15,455 nucleotides of DNA from CAZMVU01 sp964569295 (GTDB taxonomy: Bacteria > Hydrogenedentota > Hydrogenedentia > Hydrogenedentales > JAGMZX01), in contig CAZMVU010000111.1 of the NCBI GenBank assembly GCA_964569295.1, forward strand, positions 1 to 15,455. Reading direction: 5' to 3'. A model generated the notes under the pieces. The model was given only the letters and a program-made list of their open reading frames with translations, was not told the DNA's origin and made no database searches. Shown in pieces: positions 1 through 8,637 of this stretch (its first letter is position 1; each line of letters opens with the position of its first letter). The translations under genes and the position numbers were made by a program.

Positions 1-23
1 AGCGCTGAAGGCGCGTGCCATCA

Positions 24-290
24 AGACCTATGGCTCGGGCCTTCAGCCCTTTGGTGTGCGGGGTGCCGGGTGCCCCGGGCCTTCGGCCCGGGCTGGTATA
101 GTACGGGCCGTTGGCCCTGAAGAGAGGGCGAACTCTGGTCTTCCGCGAGGGATGCCGGTGCGTGCGGCGCGCTCATCGGCCGCACGTCATTCCACTATGC
201 AACACTTTTAGAATCAGTAGCTTATAGAAGGTGCCCGAATCACTTCTTGTTGTCTTTTGCAGGAGCTGAAGTCTAAGGCACTAAAGAACT
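24..290 (+). repeat. Long noncoding repeat, copy 1 (inverted relative to copy at 15149-15280)
   Basis: Three blocks recur in the same order, reverse-complemented, near the right end. Block 1 (77-123) has two small hairpins, GGGCCTTCGGCCC and GGGCCGTTGGCCC, around GGCTGGTATAGTAC. Block 2 (228-258) contains AAGGTGCCCGAAT followed by CTTCTTGTTGT. Block 3 (273-284) is CTAAGGCACTAA. The spacer between blocks 1 and 2 is about 104 bases here and about 25 in the other copy, so this copy carries an insertion of about 80 bases or the other a deletion. The extra segment includes a hairpin, CGTGCGGC/GCCGCACG (161-186). A further GC hairpin-like stretch lies at 38-50. No convincing reading frame is present. 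The function is unknown: it could be a structured RNA, a degenerate non-autonomous element or a family of intergenic repeats. Confidence 0.7.
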
Positions 291-401
291 ACTACAATGT
301 GGGCAGCCCAAGCAAGCCGGCCGCGCCGGTCAGCGATTGCGAGCGCGTTCTCGTTCTCATTGTTGGCTTGTTATGTCCTCCTGGTACACATATCTGTGTG
401 A
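287..401. other. Short intergenic stretch downstream of the GH2 gene
   Basis: No gene is visible here. There is a small perfect hairpin CCGGC-CGC-GCCGG at 319-331 and a 5-bp stem ACACA-TATC-TGTGT just before the GH2 stop codon. Neither is followed by a T run on the minus strand, so no intrinsic terminator can be supported for the GH2 gene. Confidence 0.4.
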
Positions 402-3059
402 TTATCTTGGCGTGGCCCAGGTTTCCGATATGTTCCAACCGCGCAGCCGTACATGGGGTTTGGCATCACCCAGGGCCTGCGCGGGAAGCCGGGCGCTGGC
501 CGCCGCCGATTCGCCTGGCAGCAGGTGCAGCAGGTTCGTATCCCAATACGCGGGTGCGAGGGCCGGTTTTCCTTCACCGGGCGTGACATCGAGCCATAGG
601 AGGAACGCCAATGCGTCGCCGGTGTTCTTTACCGTTGTCGACACGAGCAGCATATCGCCGTCGCGTGTGGTGTGGTTTGTAGCCGAGACCGTGGTTTGCG
701 GCAAGGTTTCCAACGCCGTGAAATCCGCCTGAGACTCAGGCTCGGTATGCAAGACGCTATTGTCATCATAGCGTGTGCCGCCGGGAATATCTGGCGAGGT
801 CGACAGCCAGTAGAAGTTTTCCGAAAGCACGCGGCCCGCCGTGTCGCGCAGGCGCAGGCGCAGGAAATGGGTCGTTGACCAGGCGTCCGGGTCGGGGATG
901 TCGAAGGCTTTGGTCTTGCCGTCTTGTTCGACATCGAGGGGTGCGCGCTGCTCGAATTGCAGCGTCAGGTCGAAGTCGTACACGGCAGCCTCGGCCGTGA
1001 GTCCGGTATACGCGGTGCTGCGTGTATTGACCACCCACACAGCGCGGTCGTCGTAGGCGAACTGGATGTGCAAGGGCTCGCAGGCCTTCTGTGCCCCGAA
1101 ATAGGCCGCCGTGGGCCGCCGGTACCAGTCGACGTACTGCCATGTCATTGCGGCTGGCCAGGCAGCGTTGTACTTCCACGTGGTGATGCCGGAGGCGTCG
1201 TACTTGTTGCGGGCATAGGCCTCGAACATGCCGCGGGCGCTGTTGTAATTCATGGCATAGGCTTTGCGCAGGAAGTCGCGCAGGCCGCCGGGCTCGCTGT
1301 ATCGCGTATTCATGGCCTCGCGGAACGCGGTAAAGTACTTCCCGCCTTGGAGCACACTGTGCAGCGACCATGCCTGCGTCTCGAGGGCGGGCCATCGCTG
1401 ATCCGCCGGCATCATGGCTTCGATGCTGTCCGGCGCGGCCACGATCCCGCCGATACCGCCCGATTGCGCAAAACCCCACGCGCCGTCGTCCTTGCGGTGG
1501 TAGTAATGCTCGGGGCTGGCGTAGGTCCATAGCTCATGCGTGCCGGTGCGCGTTCCCCCGGTCTTTTTGCGTTCCTCGACATGGAACGTGCCCGAATGCG
1601 GCTGGTAGGTGCGTTTGAGCCGGTGTTCTTCGATCAACGCGCGGTAGCCTTGGTCAAGGTTTTCCGTCGGAAAAGTCTCGTCGTGGCCCAGGAAATGCAC
1701 GAGGCTCGGGTGCTTGCGGATACGCAGCATCATGTCCTCCGCGCACGCCAGCGCGAGGGGCTCGTCTTCGATACTGCGTCCAAAGATTTGCTGGGTTACC
1801 ATAATGCCGTATTCGTCGCACAAGCGGTAGAACTCATCCGTTTCGCGGATGGAGAACCCTTCCGATCGCAGCATGTTGAGACCGGCCTCGTGGGCGTAGC
1901 GCACGAGCGCTTCGTAGTGTGGCCCGGTTAGGTTGAGCAGCATGTCAATCGTCATCCAGGCGCCGCCACGCACGAGTACTTTGCGGCCGTTGATTTCGTA
2001 GACGCGCCAGTCCTCGTCGTTCAGATAGGTAGTTACATGGCGAACGCCGAAGCGGAAGGCGTCTTCGTCGGAAATGGCGTTATCGACTTCGAGGCGCAAC
2101 GCGACATCATAGAGGTTCGGTTCGCCGAGGTTGACCGGCCACCACAGCTTCGGGTTCGTGATGACGAGCTGCGGACGATCGCCGGGGCGGAGGATGATCT
2201 CGCGTGTCTCGCCCGGTTCGAGGCGCAATTCCGTTTGCGTAGCGACGCCCGCTTCCGGTACGCCCGCCTTCAAAGCGCCCGTCATGGTTTCCGGCGCATG
2301 ATTTGTAACCCAGGCCGCCACTGTGAGCGCGGCGGATTCTTTGTTCGGCAGCGCGAGGTCCGATTCGACATAGGGATCGCGCAGCGTGAGCGGCCCATGC
2401 GCCGTGAGATAGACATCTTCCCAAAGGCCCGTATTCAGATCTGGCGGCCACGGGTTGTGATCGTCCCAACCGGTGGTTGCCTGGATTTGTTTTGTCCGGT
2501 ACCGCTTGTCCGGCAATTGCCCCGGGCCGGTGACTTTGACGGCCAACACGTTTTGCGCGCCGTAGCGCAGGTGCTCGGTCACCGGGAAACGGAACCGGCG
2601 GAACATGCCCCGCATCGTTTCGCCCCGCGCAATGCGCACGCCGTTCAACCAGACCTCCGCCTCGAAATTGATCCCGTCGAAGTGAAGCGTGTAGTAGCGG
2701 CCCGCGTCCTTTTCCGGCGCGGTAAAGGTTTTGCGATACCACCACGCCCCCCGGAACGGGCTGTCCTCGGGAATGGCCAGCAAACGCCCGGACACGTAGC
2801 CGGGGATTTCTTGGATGTTCAACCCATAGTACGGATCCGGATACACCCCGGCCTCGACTAGCGCGCCGAGCACGGTACTCGGCACACCCACACGCCGCCA
2901 GGCGCTGGCATCGAACTCTGGTGCGGCGACATCTTCCGCGCAAGCATCGACTTCGTCAACGTGGCGCAAGGCCCAATCACCGGCAAGGGGTTTGGTGTTC
3001 GGTTGCGCCATGGCCGGCACAACCAGAACAAGCAGGACCAGGAACAAGGTGGGTCGCAT
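402..3059 (-). CDS. Secreted glycoside hydrolase family 2 protein (beta-mannosidase / exo-beta-glucosaminidase-like)
   Basis: An 885-residue protein. The start ATG at 3059 is chosen because GGAGGAG lies just upstream and the product opens with a signal peptide, MRPTLFLVLLVLVVPAMA, with likely cleavage after residue 18. Upstream in-frame ATGs lack both. The order is a sugar-binding jelly roll (about 25-225, with WYRKTF and the FDGINFEAEVWLNG motif), an Ig-like domain (about 235-340), a TIM barrel (about 345-650, with LVRGGAWMTIDML and NMLRSEG) and beta-rich C-terminal domains (about 660-885). This is the layout of GH2 beta-mannosidases and exo-glucosaminidases. The acid/base position is probably Asp460 (FLGHDETFP). 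The nucleophile region (GAWGFAQSGG) has Ser533 where family members as I remember them carry Glu, so hydrolytic activity is uncertain. It is divergent from the GH38 gene, suggesting shared control of glycan breakdown. Family is clear; substrate is inference. Confidence 0.9.
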   Translation of the reverse strand: MRPTLFLVLLVLVVPAMAQPNTKPLAGDWALRHVDEVDACAEDVAAPEFDASAWRRVGVPSTVLGALVEAGVYPDPYYGLNIQEIPGYVSGRLLAIPEDSPFRGAWWYRKTFTAPEKDAGRYYTLHFDGINFEAEVWLNGVRIARGETMRGMFRRFRFPVTEHLRYGAQNVLAVKVTGPGQLPDKRYRTKQIQATTGWDDHNPWPPDLNTGLWEDVYLTAHGPLTLRDPYVESDLALPNKESAALTVAAWVTNHAPETMTGALKAGVPEAGVATQTELRLEPGETREIILRPGDRPQLVITNPKLWWPVNLGEPNLYDVALRLEVDNAISDEDAFRFGVRHVTTYLNDEDWRVYEINGRKVLVRGGAWMTIDMLLNLTGPHYEALVRYAHEAGLNMLRSEGFSIRETDEFYRLCDEYGIMVTQQIFGRSIEDEPLALACAEDMMLRIRKHPSLVHFLGHDETFPTENLDQGYRALIEEHRLKRTYQPHSGTFHVEERKKTGGTRTGTHELWTYASPEHYYHRKDDGAWGFAQSGGIGGIVAAPDSIEAMMPADQRWPALETQAWSLHSVLQGGKYFTAFREAMNTRYSEPGGLRDFLRKAYAMNYNSARGMFEAYARNKYDASGITTWKYNAAWPAAMTWQYVDWYRRPTAAYFGAQKACEPLHIQFAYDDRAVWVVNTRSTAYTGLTAEAAVYDFDLTLQFEQRAPLDVEQDGKTKAFDIPDPDAWSTTHFLRLRLRDTAGRVLSENFYWLSTSPDIPGGTRYDDNSVLHTEPESQADFTALETLPQTTVSATNHTTRDGDMLLVSTTVKNTGDALAFLLWLDVTPGEGKPALAPAYWDTNLLHLLPGESAAASARLPAQALGDAKPHVRLRGWNISETWATPR

Positions 3060-3108
3060 GGTTTCTCCTCCGCTTCCGTTGTTTGTGAGTCCACGAAGAT
3101 CTGACCGC

Positions 3109-3137
3109 AGCATACGGCATTGGGGTTCACGTGTGCA
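3109..3137 (-). promoter_or_regulatory. Weak sigma-70-like promoter candidate for the GH2 gene
   Basis: Read on the minus strand, TGCACA (3137-3132) and TATGCT (3114-3109) are separated by 17 bases, with 4 of 6 matches to each consensus hexamer. The predicted start would leave a leader of about 45 bases before the GH2 ATG. The match is weak and its position in a 192-base divergent spacer is the main support. Confidence 0.25.
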
Positions 3138-3149
3138 TCCGTGGTGTTT

Positions 3150-3179
3150 TTCACACAGGACGTGCCGGTGCTTTATACT
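3150..3179 (+). promoter_or_regulatory. Sigma-70-like promoter candidate for the GH38 operon
   Basis: TTCACA (3150-3155) and TATACT (3174-3179) are separated by 18 bases and match the consensus at 5 of 6 positions each. Transcription would begin near 3186, giving a leader of about 66 bases before the GH38 start. It would drive GH38, the PAS-GAF gene and possibly the GT9 gene. It lies back to back with the weaker GH2 promoter candidate. The use of primary-sigma consensus in this unknown organism is an assumption. Confidence 0.4.
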
Positions 3180-3251
3180 GGGGTACAGGTTGACAGCAAG
3201 AAACATGTGGAAGCGCACGGGCGGATAAGCGTGGAATCGTGGAGGTTGTTC

Positions 3252-6200
3252 ATGGCGAATTATCAAGCGGGCAGTCGAGTGTCCCAAACACGGTCAATAG
3301 CATTATGTGCGACTCTTGCCGCTGCCGTGCTTCTCGGTGCAACGAGTGCTTTGGCCGGCGAATACGAAACCGCGTTCTCCGAGCCCGGCGGTTGGGAGCC
3401 CTATTTCGAGGGGGAGGGCTGGGCGCTGGCCGATGGGCAGTACCGCTATGAGGGCGATGCGCGCTATGCCGGACGTCTTGCGCCGGTTGCGCCGGTGGCC
3501 AATGTGGTGGTCGAGGCGGTTTTTCAGGTGGGGGACACGGCCCGCCGCAATGCGGGCGTTCTCCTGCGCGCGCGTGACGAACACACCTGTATCGCGGTGC
3601 GCTATTACGACCGGTGCGACTGCCTCGAGATTATTCCGTATGCCGGCGGCCAACACGGCAGCATCGTGCGCCATGATGCCAAGCTTGATCTGCAATCCGG
3701 CGCGTGGTACCACATCAAAGCCGCTGCCGTGGACGACGCTGTTGTCGCGAAAGTATGGCAGGAAGGCGGCGCGGAGCCTGACTGGCAGGCCGCGCTTTGG
3801 GACGCCGACACCACCGCCGGGAGCGTGGGCGTGCATATTCACGACGGCACGCATGCGGCGTTCCGCATGTTCCGGGCGGTATGGGGCGGGGAGTTGGCGC
3901 CAATACCTGCCACGGTAGACGCCATGCGCCAGGCCCGTATCGAGCGCCTGCACAAGCGGCTGCGCCTCGAGGTGGAGGTAACGCCTTTTGTACACCGTCA
4001 TCCCGTAACCCCGCGCCGGGAAGTCCGTATCCGGACCGTGGGTGAGGAGGGGGTGCATCCGGTGTCCGGGCGGCTGGACTTTACCCTTGGAGATGACAGC
4101 GATTGGTGGAAGGTCGAGGCGGCGGAATTCTTCGGCGACGCCTTCAAGCTGTTCCTGCCCGAGCCGGCGGCGGCCACGCCCCTCACGATGACCTATGAAA
4201 CGGCACTCGGCAAGAAACTCACCTGGGAAGGTGAACTGGCGCCGGTGCGGCCGTGGACATTCTACATGACGCCCCACACGCACTATGACATCGGGTATAC
4301 AGAGCCGCAACCCGAGGTTATCGAACGGCTCACCGAAGATATGCGCACCGCGGCGCGCTTCTGCGAGGCCACGGCGGATTGGCCGGAAGACAGCCGCTTC
4401 CGCTGGACCGTCGAGGTGTCGGGCCTGATGAAGCGGTTTATCGAACGTTACGATCCGGAGGTGGTAGCCGGGTTCATGGAGCTGGTTCGCACGGGCGTCA
4501 TCGAAGTGTGCGGCTTTTATCTCAACATGCCCACCGAGCTCGTTGGTCACGAGGAACTCGTGCGCTGCCTATACGACGCGGAAGCCCTCCGCCGCGAATA
4601 CGGCATTCCCATCGACACGATCATGATTGACGACGTGCCGGGCTATACATGGGCCCTCCCCGACCTGCTCGCCGGGGCTGGTATGCCGCGCGCGGCGTTG
4701 CGGGCCAACAGCATCCGCGGGCAGTTCCTGTGGGACCGCAAGGACGCCGTGCCGCGGCCGTTCTACTGGGCGGCCCCGAGCGGCGCGAAAGCCTTCGTCT
4801 GGTATACGGACAGCTACCGGGAGGGCAACTTCTTCCGCGAGCCCGGCCTGCATACGGAAACTTTTCACGGCATTATCAAGCGTAACGAAGCCGCCGGCGC
4901 CGCCTCGAACCTGATCCAGTTGCGCATGGGCGGCGACAACCTGCCGCCGGACATGGACGCCAGCGAAAATGCCCGCGACTGGAACGAAAAATTCGTGTGG
5001 CCGAGGGTACGCGTGGCGACGAACCGCATGTTCCTCGATGACCTGGAAGCGCAGCATGGGGAAGAGGCGCCCACCCTCTCCGGCGACATCCCGAGTTGGT
5101 GGGCGGAAGGCCCCGCGAGTTCCGCTGCGGAGACCGGGCGCGCGCGCCTCCTCCACGATGAACTCGTGGCGGTCGAGGGACTTGCGGCGCTCGGCTGGCT
5201 GGTCTCGACCGGCACGGATTATCCCGGGGGAACGCTCGCGCGCGCCTGGGACCATTTGCTGCACTTCGACGAACACACCTGGGGCGCACACAACAGCATT
5301 TCGAATCCCGATGCACCCGAAGTCAAGGAACAATGGGCTTGGAAGAAAGCCCAGATAGACAAGGCAGAGGCCCAGACTGCCGAAGCGGAAGCGTGGGCGC
5401 TGGGGCAGCTCCGAAGCCGGCTGCCGGCTTCCCGGGCGCACAGCGTGGCCGTGTGGAACCCGCTTGGCTGGTCCCGCACCGATGTGGTTCATGTCGACCT
5501 CGCTGGAACCGGACTCGAGGACGCGCCGGGCCTCGTCGCCATGGCGCGCGATACCGGGAAGTCCACGCCGGTGCAACGTGCCATCGACGGAACCATGGCC
5601 CACTTCATCGCGCGGGACATACCGGCTGTGGGCTATGCGGTCTACGATTTCCAGAAGCAAACCGCCGGGAGCATGCCCGAGCAACGCACGCAAGCCGTCA
5701 TCGAGAATGAGCGCTACCACGTGAAGGTGAATCCCGCTACCGGCCAGTGGACCGGCTGGCTGGACAAGACGCAACGGCGCGAACTGCTCGATCCGCAGGC
5801 GGACCTGCACATGAATCACCCCGTACGCGCCGTGCCGGAAGGCGGCCGGGACGCCATTAACCGCAAACAGCCCGTGGACTTCGATCACACGCCGGCCAGC
5901 GAGGGCGAACTCGTGCGCAGTGTGCATGGCCCTGTGTTCGACGCCATCGAGACGCACACCCAATTGCCGGGTTGTCCTGTGATTCGCCAGGAAATCCGGC
6001 TTTATGACGACTTGGACCGCGTCGAGATTACGAACATCGTCGAGAAGGAACCCGTCACCGATCCCGAAGGAATTTACTTTGCGTTTCCGTTTAACGTGGC
6101 TTCACCGCAGTTCCGCTTGCAGATACCACTCGCCTCTATGCGGCCGGGCGATGAGCAGCTCGCCTATACCTGCCAGGATTTCTACAGCGTGCAGCAGTGG

Positions 6201-6824
6201 GCCGAGGTGCGCGGCGAAAGTGGGGGGGTGGTTTTCGCCCCACTTGATGCGCCGGTCCTTAGCTTGAGCGACTGGAATGTGTACCGCTGGGCAGACGACA
6301 TTACCTTTGATAAGGGGCACGTGTATTCGCTGGCCATGAACAACTACTGGCATACAAACTTCAAGGCGGACCAGTCCGGCATGATCACCTTCCGTTATGG
6401 ACTCGCCACCCACGATGGCGCCGCCACCCCCATGGACGCCACGCGGAAAAGCTGGCCCATGTTCTACCCGTTGCGTGCGCTGTGGCTCGATACCGGCGCC
6501 GAACCGGCCGATGCGTGGCCGCGCTCCGTGATGCAGATCGAGGGCGGCCCTGTGCTGTTGGTGGCGCTCAAACGGGCGCGTGGTGGCGATGGGTTGGTCG
6601 TGCGCTTGCTCGAAACAAATGGCGAACCGGTAGCCTGCACCCTCCAGTTCAAACTTCCCGGCGGACGCCACGTCGCACGGGCGCACAAGGCTGATGTGCT
6701 CGAGAATCCGGGGAAGACCGTACCTGTCGCGGAAGATGCCGTGTCCGTGCAGCTTGAGCCCAATGAGTTGTATACCTTGCACATCGTGCCGGGACCGCCG
6801 GTTCGAGGAAGAAAGGACCCGTGA
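3252..6824 (+). CDS. Secreted glycoside hydrolase family 38 alpha-mannosidase-like protein with N-terminal lectin-like domain
   Basis: A 1190-residue protein. ATG 3252 is chosen because GGAGG lies 7 bases upstream and the product opens with a signal peptide (about residues 1-35, hydrophobic ALCATLAAAVLLGA). Residues about 38-212 look like a ConA/LamG-type beta sandwich, probably carbohydrate-binding. The GH38 catalytic domain starts near 333 with HTHYDIGYT, where His344 and Asp346 match the zinc ligands. Asp461 in IDDVPGYTWALP fits the nucleophile position, and His675 (HFDEHTWG) is a likely further zinc ligand. The region from about 770 is the beta-rich GH38 C-terminal portion (ENERYHVKVNP). 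GH38 enzymes remove alpha-mannose residues in a zinc-dependent retaining reaction. The key residues look intact, unlike those of the divergent GH2 protein. The stop overlaps the next gene's start (GTGA). Family assignment is firm; linkage specificity is not known. Confidence 0.9.
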   Translation: MANYQAGSRVSQTRSIALCATLAAAVLLGATSALAGEYETAFSEPGGWEPYFEGEGWALADGQYRYEGDARYAGRLAPVAPVANVVVEAVFQVGDTARRNAGVLLRARDEHTCIAVRYYDRCDCLEIIPYAGGQHGSIVRHDAKLDLQSGAWYHIKAAAVDDAVVAKVWQEGGAEPDWQAALWDADTTAGSVGVHIHDGTHAAFRMFRAVWGGELAPIPATVDAMRQARIERLHKRLRLEVEVTPFVHRHPVTPRREVRIRTVGEEGVHPVSGRLDFTLGDDSDWWKVEAAEFFGDAFKLFLPEPAAATPLTMTYETALGKKLTWEGELAPVRPWTFYMTPHTHYDIGYTEPQPEVIERLTEDMRTAARFCEATADWPEDSRFRWTVEVSGLMKRFIERYDPEVVAGFMELVRTGVIEVCGFYLNMPTELVGHEELVRCLYDAEALRREYGIPIDTIMIDDVPGYTWALPDLLAGAGMPRAALRANSIRGQFLWDRKDAVPRPFYWAAPSGAKAFVWYTDSYREGNFFREPGLHTETFHGIIKRNEAAGAASNLIQLRMGGDNLPPDMDASENARDWNEKFVWPRVRVATNRMFLDDLEAQHGEEAPTLSGDIPSWWAEGPASSAAETGRARLLHDELVAVEGLAALGWLVSTGTDYPGGTLARAWDHLLHFDEHTWGAHNSISNPDAPEVKEQWAWKKAQIDKAEAQTAEAEAWALGQLRSRLPASRAHSVAVWNPLGWSRTDVVHVDLAGTGLEDAPGLVAMARDTGKSTPVQRAIDGTMAHFIARDIPAVGYAVYDFQKQTAGSMPEQRTQAVIENERYHVKVNPATGQWTGWLDKTQRRELLDPQADLHMNHPVRAVPEGGRDAINRKQPVDFDHTPASEGELVRSVHGPVFDAIETHTQLPGCPVIRQEIRLYDDLDRVEITNIVEKEPVTDPEGIYFAFPFNVASPQFRLQIPLASMRPGDEQLAYTCQDFYSVQQWAEVRGESGGVVFAPLDAPVLSLSDWNVYRWADDITFDKGHVYSLAMNNYWHTNFKADQSGMITFRYGLATHDGAATPMDATRKSWPMFYPLRALWLDTGAEPADAWPRSVMQIEGGPVLLVALKRARGGDGLVVRLLETNGEPVACTLQFKLPGGRHVARAHKADVLENPGKTVPVAEDAVSVQLEPNELYTLHIVPGPPVRGRKDP

Positions 6825-7723
6825 GCATGCCAGCCGCCGGGCAACATCCTGACTTCCGCGAGATTGTCGAACAGGCAAACAGCATCATCCTGCGCTTCGA
6901 CACGAAAGGCGTCCTAACCTATATAAACCCTTTTGCCCTTGAATATTTCGGATATAGCTATTCGGAGGTGATTGGCAAGAGTCTTATCGGCGTCATCGTG
7001 CCGGAGACCGAGACCAGCGGGCGCGATCTCGATCGTATGATTGCCGATATAGCCGAGCGCCCAGAGCTTTATGCGCGCAATGAGAACGAGAATGTGCTGC
7101 GCGATGGTGAGCGTGTCTGGATAGCCTGGAGCAACACGCCCCTGCGCGATGAAGACGGCACGCTTTTCGAAATACTGTCGGTCGGCAACGACATCTCGCC
7201 ACGCCGGCATGCAACGGAGCTGCTGCGTGGACGGCACCGGAACGTCGCGGCCATTCACCGGGTGACCGAAGCCATGCTCGATGCCGGCACGCTGACCCGC
7301 GGCATCGAGCCCGCGTGTGCGGTTATTGCCCCCGCCACCGACTTTGCCATGGCCGCCATTGCCCTGCGCGACGCGGAGCGCGACTGTCTCTTTTGCCGGG
7401 CAAGTCATGGGCTGCCGAGCGACTCGGCGGGCCGGGCGGCCGAGTTGCCCGTGTGGGAGTCCACGGCCGGCGGCGTGGTGCGTACGGGGCGGACACTGGC
7501 GCAGGCCGATCTCGATCAACGGCCGCAATACAAAGATGATTGGCTTGAAGCACTCGGGGTGAGGCGGATGCTGATTGCGCCTATGCGCAGCGGTGAGACC
7601 GTGGTGGGCGCGTTGATTCTGCTCGATCCGCGCCCAGCCGAGATCGATGACGATCTGACCGAACGGGCCGAAGCCTTCGCGCGCCATCTCGCGCGGTTCG
7701 TCACATTCGGCGCCGCGCGTTAA
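6821..7723 (+). CDS. PAS-GAF sensor protein without output domain
   Basis: A 300-residue soluble protein. GTG 6821 overlaps the GH38 stop as GTGA, which suggests translational coupling; an ATG at 6827 is an alternative start. An A/G-rich GGAAGAAAGG precedes both. Residues about 11-126 form a PAS domain (FREIVEQANSIILRFDTKG, then YINPFALEYFGYSYSEVIGK, and the closing strand ILSVGNDIS). Residues about 141-295 form a GAF domain (ALRDAERDCLFCRASHG, then MLIAPMRSGETVVGALILLD). Such modules bind small ligands, haem, flavin or redox signals and usually feed a histidine kinase, cyclase or activator. None follows: the protein ends right after the last GAF helix and no kinase remnant is visible downstream. 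It could act by protein contact or be a truncated kinase. Genetic coupling to a secreted mannosidase is unusual. The ligand is unknown. Confidence 0.85.
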   Translation: MSMPAAGQHPDFREIVEQANSIILRFDTKGVLTYINPFALEYFGYSYSEVIGKSLIGVIVPETETSGRDLDRMIADIAERPELYARNENENVLRDGERVWIAWSNTPLRDEDGTLFEILSVGNDISPRRHATELLRGRHRNVAAIHRVTEAMLDAGTLTRGIEPACAVIAPATDFAMAAIALRDAERDCLFCRASHGLPSDSAGRAAELPVWESTAGGVVRTGRTLAQADLDQRPQYKDDWLEALGVRRMLIAPMRSGETVVGALILLDPRPAEIDDDLTERAEAFARHLARFVTFGAAR

Positions 7724-7794
7724 GGGACGCCAATGCACGCGAGCAATACACGCCATAGCACGCCGTTTATCCCGGCCCGGGCAATCACGGGCGC

Positions 7795-8637
7795 ATGAGC
7801 ACGCTTGTCATACACAGCGGCGGCATCGGCGATTTTATCCTCACTACGCCAGCACTCGCCGCTTTCGGCCAGAAAGAGGTTATCGCGGTGATGGGCCGTT
7901 TGTCCCGCGTGTCGCTGGCAACGGCGATGGGCGTCGCCGAGGCGGTGTATGATATGGATGCGGCCGGTTTCCATACCCTTCTCGGCACACCCAGCCCACA
8001 CCTCATGCAGTGCTGCGCCCCCCATGACCGCGCACTGGTGTGGATGCGCGACGACGACGGAAGGATTGCCAAAGGTCTGCGTGCATGCGGTATCAAGAAC
8101 GTCCTCTGCTTGCCCGGTCTGCCACCGGCCGACTGGCAACAGCATGCTTCCGAATACTATTGCCACTGCCTCGGGGTTCCTTGTGGCGATGTGCCGCGCA
8201 TCGCTGTACCGGCGGCGCCAGGCCCGGACATCGTTATTCACCCTGGCAGTGGCGGTGCGCGCAAAAACTGGCCCGTTGAGGACTTCGCCGCCGCCGCAAG
8301 GATGCTGCGCAAGCCCGGGCGCCGCATCGGCTGGTGTGTCGGACCGGCGGAGGAAGACATCGCGTTGCCCCCGGGTACACACACCATTTACCGCAGCTCC
8401 CTGCTGGAATTGGCGGGTGTGCTCGCCAGCGCCAGGCTTTACATCGGCAACGACAGCGGCATCACCCACCTCGCCGCCGCCGCCGGTTGCCCCACCGTAG
8501 CCGTCTTTGGGCCCACGGAACCTGCGGTCTGGGCCCCGCGGGGTGCCCATGTCCGGGTCGTGCGCGCGGACCCCTGGCCGGTCCCCGAGGCGGTTGTCGA
8601 CGCCGCGCGGGAATTGCTCGGCGCCCGATCTGCCTGA
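7795..8637 (+). CDS. Glycosyltransferase family 9 (ADP-heptose:LPS heptosyltransferase-like)
   Basis: A 280-residue protein. The N-terminus reads STLVIHSGGIGDFILTTPAL; Asp13 in GGIGD sits where the catalytic Asp of WaaC-type heptosyltransferases is found. The C-terminal nucleotide-sugar half has HPGSGGARKNWP (149-160) and the GT9 signature NDSGITHLAAAAGCPTVAVF (219-238). It is shorter than typical GT9 enzymes (about 330-350 residues), mostly in the linker between the two halves. Family members add heptose, or in divergent cases other sugars, to lipid A core or cell-surface glycans at the inner face of the membrane. The start at 7795 has only a weak ribosome site. It lies 71 bases after the PAS-GAF gene in the same direction, so it may be the operon's third gene. 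Family is firm; the sugar and acceptor are not. Confidence 0.85.
   Translation: MSTLVIHSGGIGDFILTTPALAAFGQKEVIAVMGRLSRVSLATAMGVAEAVYDMDAAGFHTLLGTPSPHLMQCCAPHDRALVWMRDDDGRIAKGLRACGIKNVLCLPGLPPADWQQHASEYYCHCLGVPCGDVPRIAVPAAPGPDIVIHPGSGGARKNWPVEDFAAAARMLRKPGRRIGWCVGPAEEDIALPPGTHTIYRSSLLELAGVLASARLYIGNDSGITHLAAAAGCPTVAVFGPTEPAVWAPRGAHVRVVRADPWPVPEAVVDAARELLGARSA

Noticed and set aside
1..208. Partial coding region entering from the left edge
   Set aside because: One frame is open to 208 but runs through the GC hairpins of the noncoding repeat and shows no recognisable domain.
2037..2861. Long plus-strand open frame of 274 codons inside the GH2 gene
   Set aside because: It is antisense to the well-supported GH2 coding frame, has no domain features and is expected in GC-rich DNA.
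4569..5963. Long minus-strand open frame of 464 codons inside the GH38 gene
   Set aside because: Antisense shadow of GH38; His/Arg/Val-rich composition without motifs or ribosome site.
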